Source: Faecalibacterium sp. UBA1771
GTDB lineage: Bacteria > Bacillota > Clostridia > Oscillospirales > Ruminococcaceae
Direction of reading: 5' to 3'
Length of the DNA stretch: 25,859 nucleotides
Assembly (NCBI GenBank): GCA_002315315.1
Contig: DCGT01000033.1
Location: 1 to 25,859, forward strand
The number at the start of each line of letters is the position of its first letter. The stretch's first letter is position 1. Made by a program: the position numbers and the translations under genes. Under the pieces are notes generated by a model. That model was not told the DNA's origin. It searched no databases and saw only the letters and a list, made by a program, of their open reading frames with translations. This document shows, piece after piece, positions 23,815 through 25,859 of this stretch.

Positions 23815-24717
23815 ATGTCCGACAAATTAGCGGCGCTTATACTCTCGGTCACTGCTCTGCTTCTTGCAGCGGTAGTCATGGTGTTTTCAATACAGCGAAA
23901 AAATACCGCCGACACCCAAGCCGATGTTTCATCGACGGTCGACGGTATTGAAAAAGAATCCGATGAAATTTCTCTCGTAGGACTATCGGAAGAATCTATC
24001 GGATGGGGACTCGGCAACGATAAAAACGAGCGCGGTCAGCCGATTGACGCAGTCCGTGCCGATGAAAGCCTCTCGCAATACGGCGGTCATTTCATATATG
24101 CCGACAGCGATGAAATATTTCTTACCTTCGACCTCGGTTACGAAGCGGGTTACACCGAAAGCATTGTCGATACGCTCAACGAAAAAGGCGTAAAAGGAAC
24201 ATTTTTCATTACCGGAGAATACCTCAACGAGTCGCCGGAAATAGTCGAAAAAATAATTGCTTCCGGACACACGCTCGGCAATCACACCGAAAAACATCCC
24301 GATATGACCTCAATCACCGACGAACGCGCTACTGCCGAGATTAGTTCTCTGAACGAAAGAGTTGAACATTTGTTCGGATATAAAATGTCTGTTTTCCGTT
24401 TCCCCGAAGGAAAATATTCGACTAACCGTATTGCCTTTGTGAAAAATGCCGGCTTCGACAGCATTTTCTGGTCAGTTGCATATCAAGATTGGCTTACCGA
24501 TAACCAACCCGACCCTGCCGCGTCGCTTCAAAAGCTGATTTCAAGCGCACATCCCGGTGCAATATATCTCTTGCACACCGTTTCATCTACTAACGATACA
24601 ATTCTCGGTGACCTTATCGACGGACTTCGCAGTATGGGATATACCCTGTCACCTATCCCGACCGCACAAGGCGCAAAGGATAGCTACGATACAGCGATAG
24701 ACGAATGGTTCAGATAA
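23815..24717 (+). CDS. PdaA-like polysaccharide deacetylase (delta-lactam biosynthetic type)
   Basis: PdaA enzymes remove the N-acetyl group of muramic acid on the way to muramic delta-lactam in the spore cortex. The 300-residue protein has a membrane anchor (about 5-26), a polar linker, then the NodB-type domain (about 100-280). Visible motifs are TFDLGYEAGYT (104-114, catalytic Asp106), GNHTEKHPDM (155-164, metal His157 and His161), FRFPEGKYS (194-202), FWSVAYQDW (218-226) and HPGAIYLLHTVS (246-257, His254). GWGL...N before the domain also follows PdaA. The WSVA-DW and HPGAIYLLH blocks separate it from general chitooligosaccharide deacetylases. It suggests a spore former. The start ATG at 23815 has GGAGG seven bases before, inside a hairpin, and a terminator follows. 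Confidence 0.9.
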   Translation: MSDKLAALILSVTALLLAAVVMVFSIQRKNTADTQADVSSTVDGIEKESDEISLVGLSEESIGWGLGNDKNERGQPIDAVRADESLSQYGGHFIYADSDEIFLTFDLGYEAGYTESIVDTLNEKGVKGTFFITGEYLNESPEIVEKIIASGHTLGNHTEKHPDMTSITDERATAEISSLNERVEHLFGYKMSVFRFPEGKYSTNRIAFVKNAGFDSIFWSVAYQDWLTDNQPDPAASLQKLISSAHPGAIYLLHTVSSTNDTILGDLIDGLRSMGYTLSPIPTAQGAKDSYDTAIDEWFR

Positions 24718-24731
24718 CCGATTCTTATACA

Positions 24732-24759
24732 AAAAGCACACCTCGTTGGGTGTGCTTTT
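24732..24759 (+). terminator. Intrinsic terminator after the deacetylase gene
   Basis: A perfect 11-bp inverted repeat (AAAAGCACACC / GGTGTGCTTTT) with a six-base loop ends in TTTT and lies 14 bases after the deacetylase stop. The A-rich left arm would also permit function on the minus strand, where it would close the decayed DUF262 gene. Confidence 0.9.
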
Positions 24760-24820
24760 AAATTATAAAGCTTGCTCAATTTTTTAGTATCGTTTTTCGG
24801 ATTTAAAGCATACGCTACAA

Positions 24821-25668
24821 TCAAATTAACAATTTCTTGAGTTTATTCTTTAAGATTTCGGATCTCCTTATAATATATTCTTCAAAATTATCCATGGACA
24901 AATCAATGTTTGGAATTAAGTGAGTTTCTAAAAATGTTGCCTTGTTTGTAGAATCTGTATTTTCCTTTACCCAGTCAACTAACAATTTCTTGCCCTTAGA
25001 CTCATTTTCATTTGCATCAAGCATTTGAAGATTACGAATAGAATTATAAGTCTTAAACGAATACTTTAACTTGACTGCATCCGGAAGTTCATCATATCTT
25101 GTATCCGGATGGATATGATCCTTATACAAAAAGCTTTAATAATAAAATCTTTATCTATCTCAAAACCTTTCGTATTAACCAGGTCTTGAAGATTACGAAT
25201 TTCCGTTTTGGCGTCTATTGTACTCCAATTAGCTACCATTAATGAAAAAACAATATCAGAAAACGATAGCTTTGTACCGCCGGCATTGATTCGTGCAAAG
25301 ATGTTCACTGCTTTATCCGGATTTTGCTCTTCCTCCAAATAAAATGTAATTGGTTTATCTGTATATATTGTTGCATCCAATCTATCTAAAATATCTTCGG
25401 CTGTTTCTCCAAAATTGCTTTTCCCAAGAAATTTATTAAGACCTGTAGCATGAATTTCAACAATGTTTCCGACTCTAAACCACTTATCTGTACCATCATC
25501 ATATACACTAACATTTTTGGTTATATCATCGCGTTTAAAATTGAAAACATATTTCACTTCATGCTTGTTATTCTGTTCTTGGCACCGATTCCCTTTAATC
25601 TCTTTTCCAATTAGAACGCAACTGAAAACGGGTAGTGAATTTCGGATATTACTTTTTTGAACTATTTG
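24821..25668 (-). pseudogene. DUF262 / GmrSD-type gene remnant (truncated, internally deleted, frameshifted)
   Basis: Intact relatives are proteins of roughly 550-650 residues with an N-terminal DUF262 (ParB-like nucleotide-binding) domain and a C-terminal DUF1524 HNH-type domain, often in defence islands (GmrSD type IV restriction). Here the first readable frame (25668 down to 25066) has no proper start: it opens inside the DGQQRLTSLY region, reads a GKEIKGNR segment and continues through FARINAGGTKLSFSDIVFSL and KGFEIDKDFIIKAF. It is joined near 25,130 to a different frame (25129 to 24821) with the HNH-like YKDHIHPDTRYDELP and NSIRNLQMLDANENESKGKK. The central 200 or so residues are missing at this joint. 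The region is much richer in A+T than the genes to the left. Confidence 0.75.
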
Positions 25669-25710
25669 TCAGAATAACAAGAAATCATTAATTTGATTGT
25701 ATTATTATTC

Positions 25711-25770
25711 TTAATTTTCAAGCAACAACTCAAGCATATGTTTCCTATCTTTTAGAAACATTGAATCTTT
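25711..25770 (-). pseudogene. Possible C-terminal tail of an unidentified gene
   Basis: On the minus strand an open frame reads KDSMFLKDRKHMLELLLEN and stops at 25711. The residues look protein-like (amphipathic, charged) and end about 40 bases before the DUF262 remnant begins, as an upstream gene in the same group would. It runs into the transposase fragment at about 25,771, so the gene would have been cut there. It is too short to identify and may be chance. Confidence 0.25.
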
Positions 25771-25859
25771 GTCAGCAGAAGAACGGTCTATCGCACCATG
25801 AAGGAAGCGGGTCTACTGCACAAAGAACACGTTTCGCACGGAATAACCAAGGCAACAAC
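25765..25859 (+). mobile_element. IS3/rve-type transposase fragment, 5'-truncated, running off the right edge
   Basis: From about 25,771 the plus-strand frame reads VSRRTVYRTMKEAGLLHKEH and then HGITKAT up to the window edge. This matches the helix-turn-helix region ahead of the DDE (rve) core in an IS3-like transposase (orfB type), as I recall for gut Clostridia. A stop codon (25762-25764) lies just upstream and no N-terminal transposase sequence or terminal inverted repeat is seen, so the element has lost its left part. Base composition rises at the same point. Identification rests on about 28 residues. Confidence 0.5.

Overview
The window looks like chromosomal DNA of a member of the Bacillota (class Clostridia, most like the Oscillospiraceae/Ruminococcaceae group). 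The gene order, the small 58-residue ribosomal protein S21, a 1186-residue SMC, an L20-type leader ahead of infC, and a PdaA-type (spore-cortex) deacetylase all point that way. Base composition is close to half G+C over most of the window and drops sharply from about 24,780 onward. No rRNA, tRNA or CRISPR array was seen.

Region 1 (1-20,762, all minus strand, read from right to left) is a dense housekeeping block. It starts with a strong promoter and an attenuator leader ahead of infC-rpmI-rplT, closed by a terminator. Then follow a TrmH-family RNA methyltransferase, dprA, topA, trmFO, plsX, rnc, an Elp3-like radical SAM gene, smc, ftsY, an XTP/dITP pyrophosphatase gene, yhbY, nadD, yqeK, an LCP-family gene, rsfS and leuS. 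rpsU comes next, with its own consensus promoter and a terminator, and then a yqeG-like phosphatase cut by the window edge. Many junctions are 4-8 base start/stop overlaps, which suggests translational coupling. The block joins ribosome assembly and translation (infC, L35, L20, S21, RsfS, YhbY, LeuRS), RNA modification and processing (TrmFO, TrmH, RNase III), chromosome maintenance (TopA, SMC, DprA), membrane lipid and protein insertion (PlsX, FtsY) and NAD/nucleotide housekeeping (NadD, YqeK, RdgB).

Region 2 (20,786-24,759) holds an isolated sugar-type ABC ATPase on the minus strand with its own terminator. Facing away from it is a plus-strand group with an envelope flavour: a polysaccharide-type flippase, a membrane-anchored NusG-domain-II protein, a 49-residue membrane peptide, and a membrane-anchored PdaA-like polysaccharide deacetylase ending in a strong terminator. 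The peptide copies the sodium-binding GGADGPT segment of the beta subunit of sodium-pumping decarboxylases. It is the most unusual item in the window. The deacetylase ribosome-binding site is buried in an 11-bp hairpin.

Region 3 (about 24,780-25,859) is AT-rich and looks imported and decaying. It contains a DUF262/GmrSD-type gene remnant that lacks its N-terminus and carries an internal deletion with a frameshift, the tail of a possible second gene, and the truncated start of an IS3/rve-type transposase running off the right edge.
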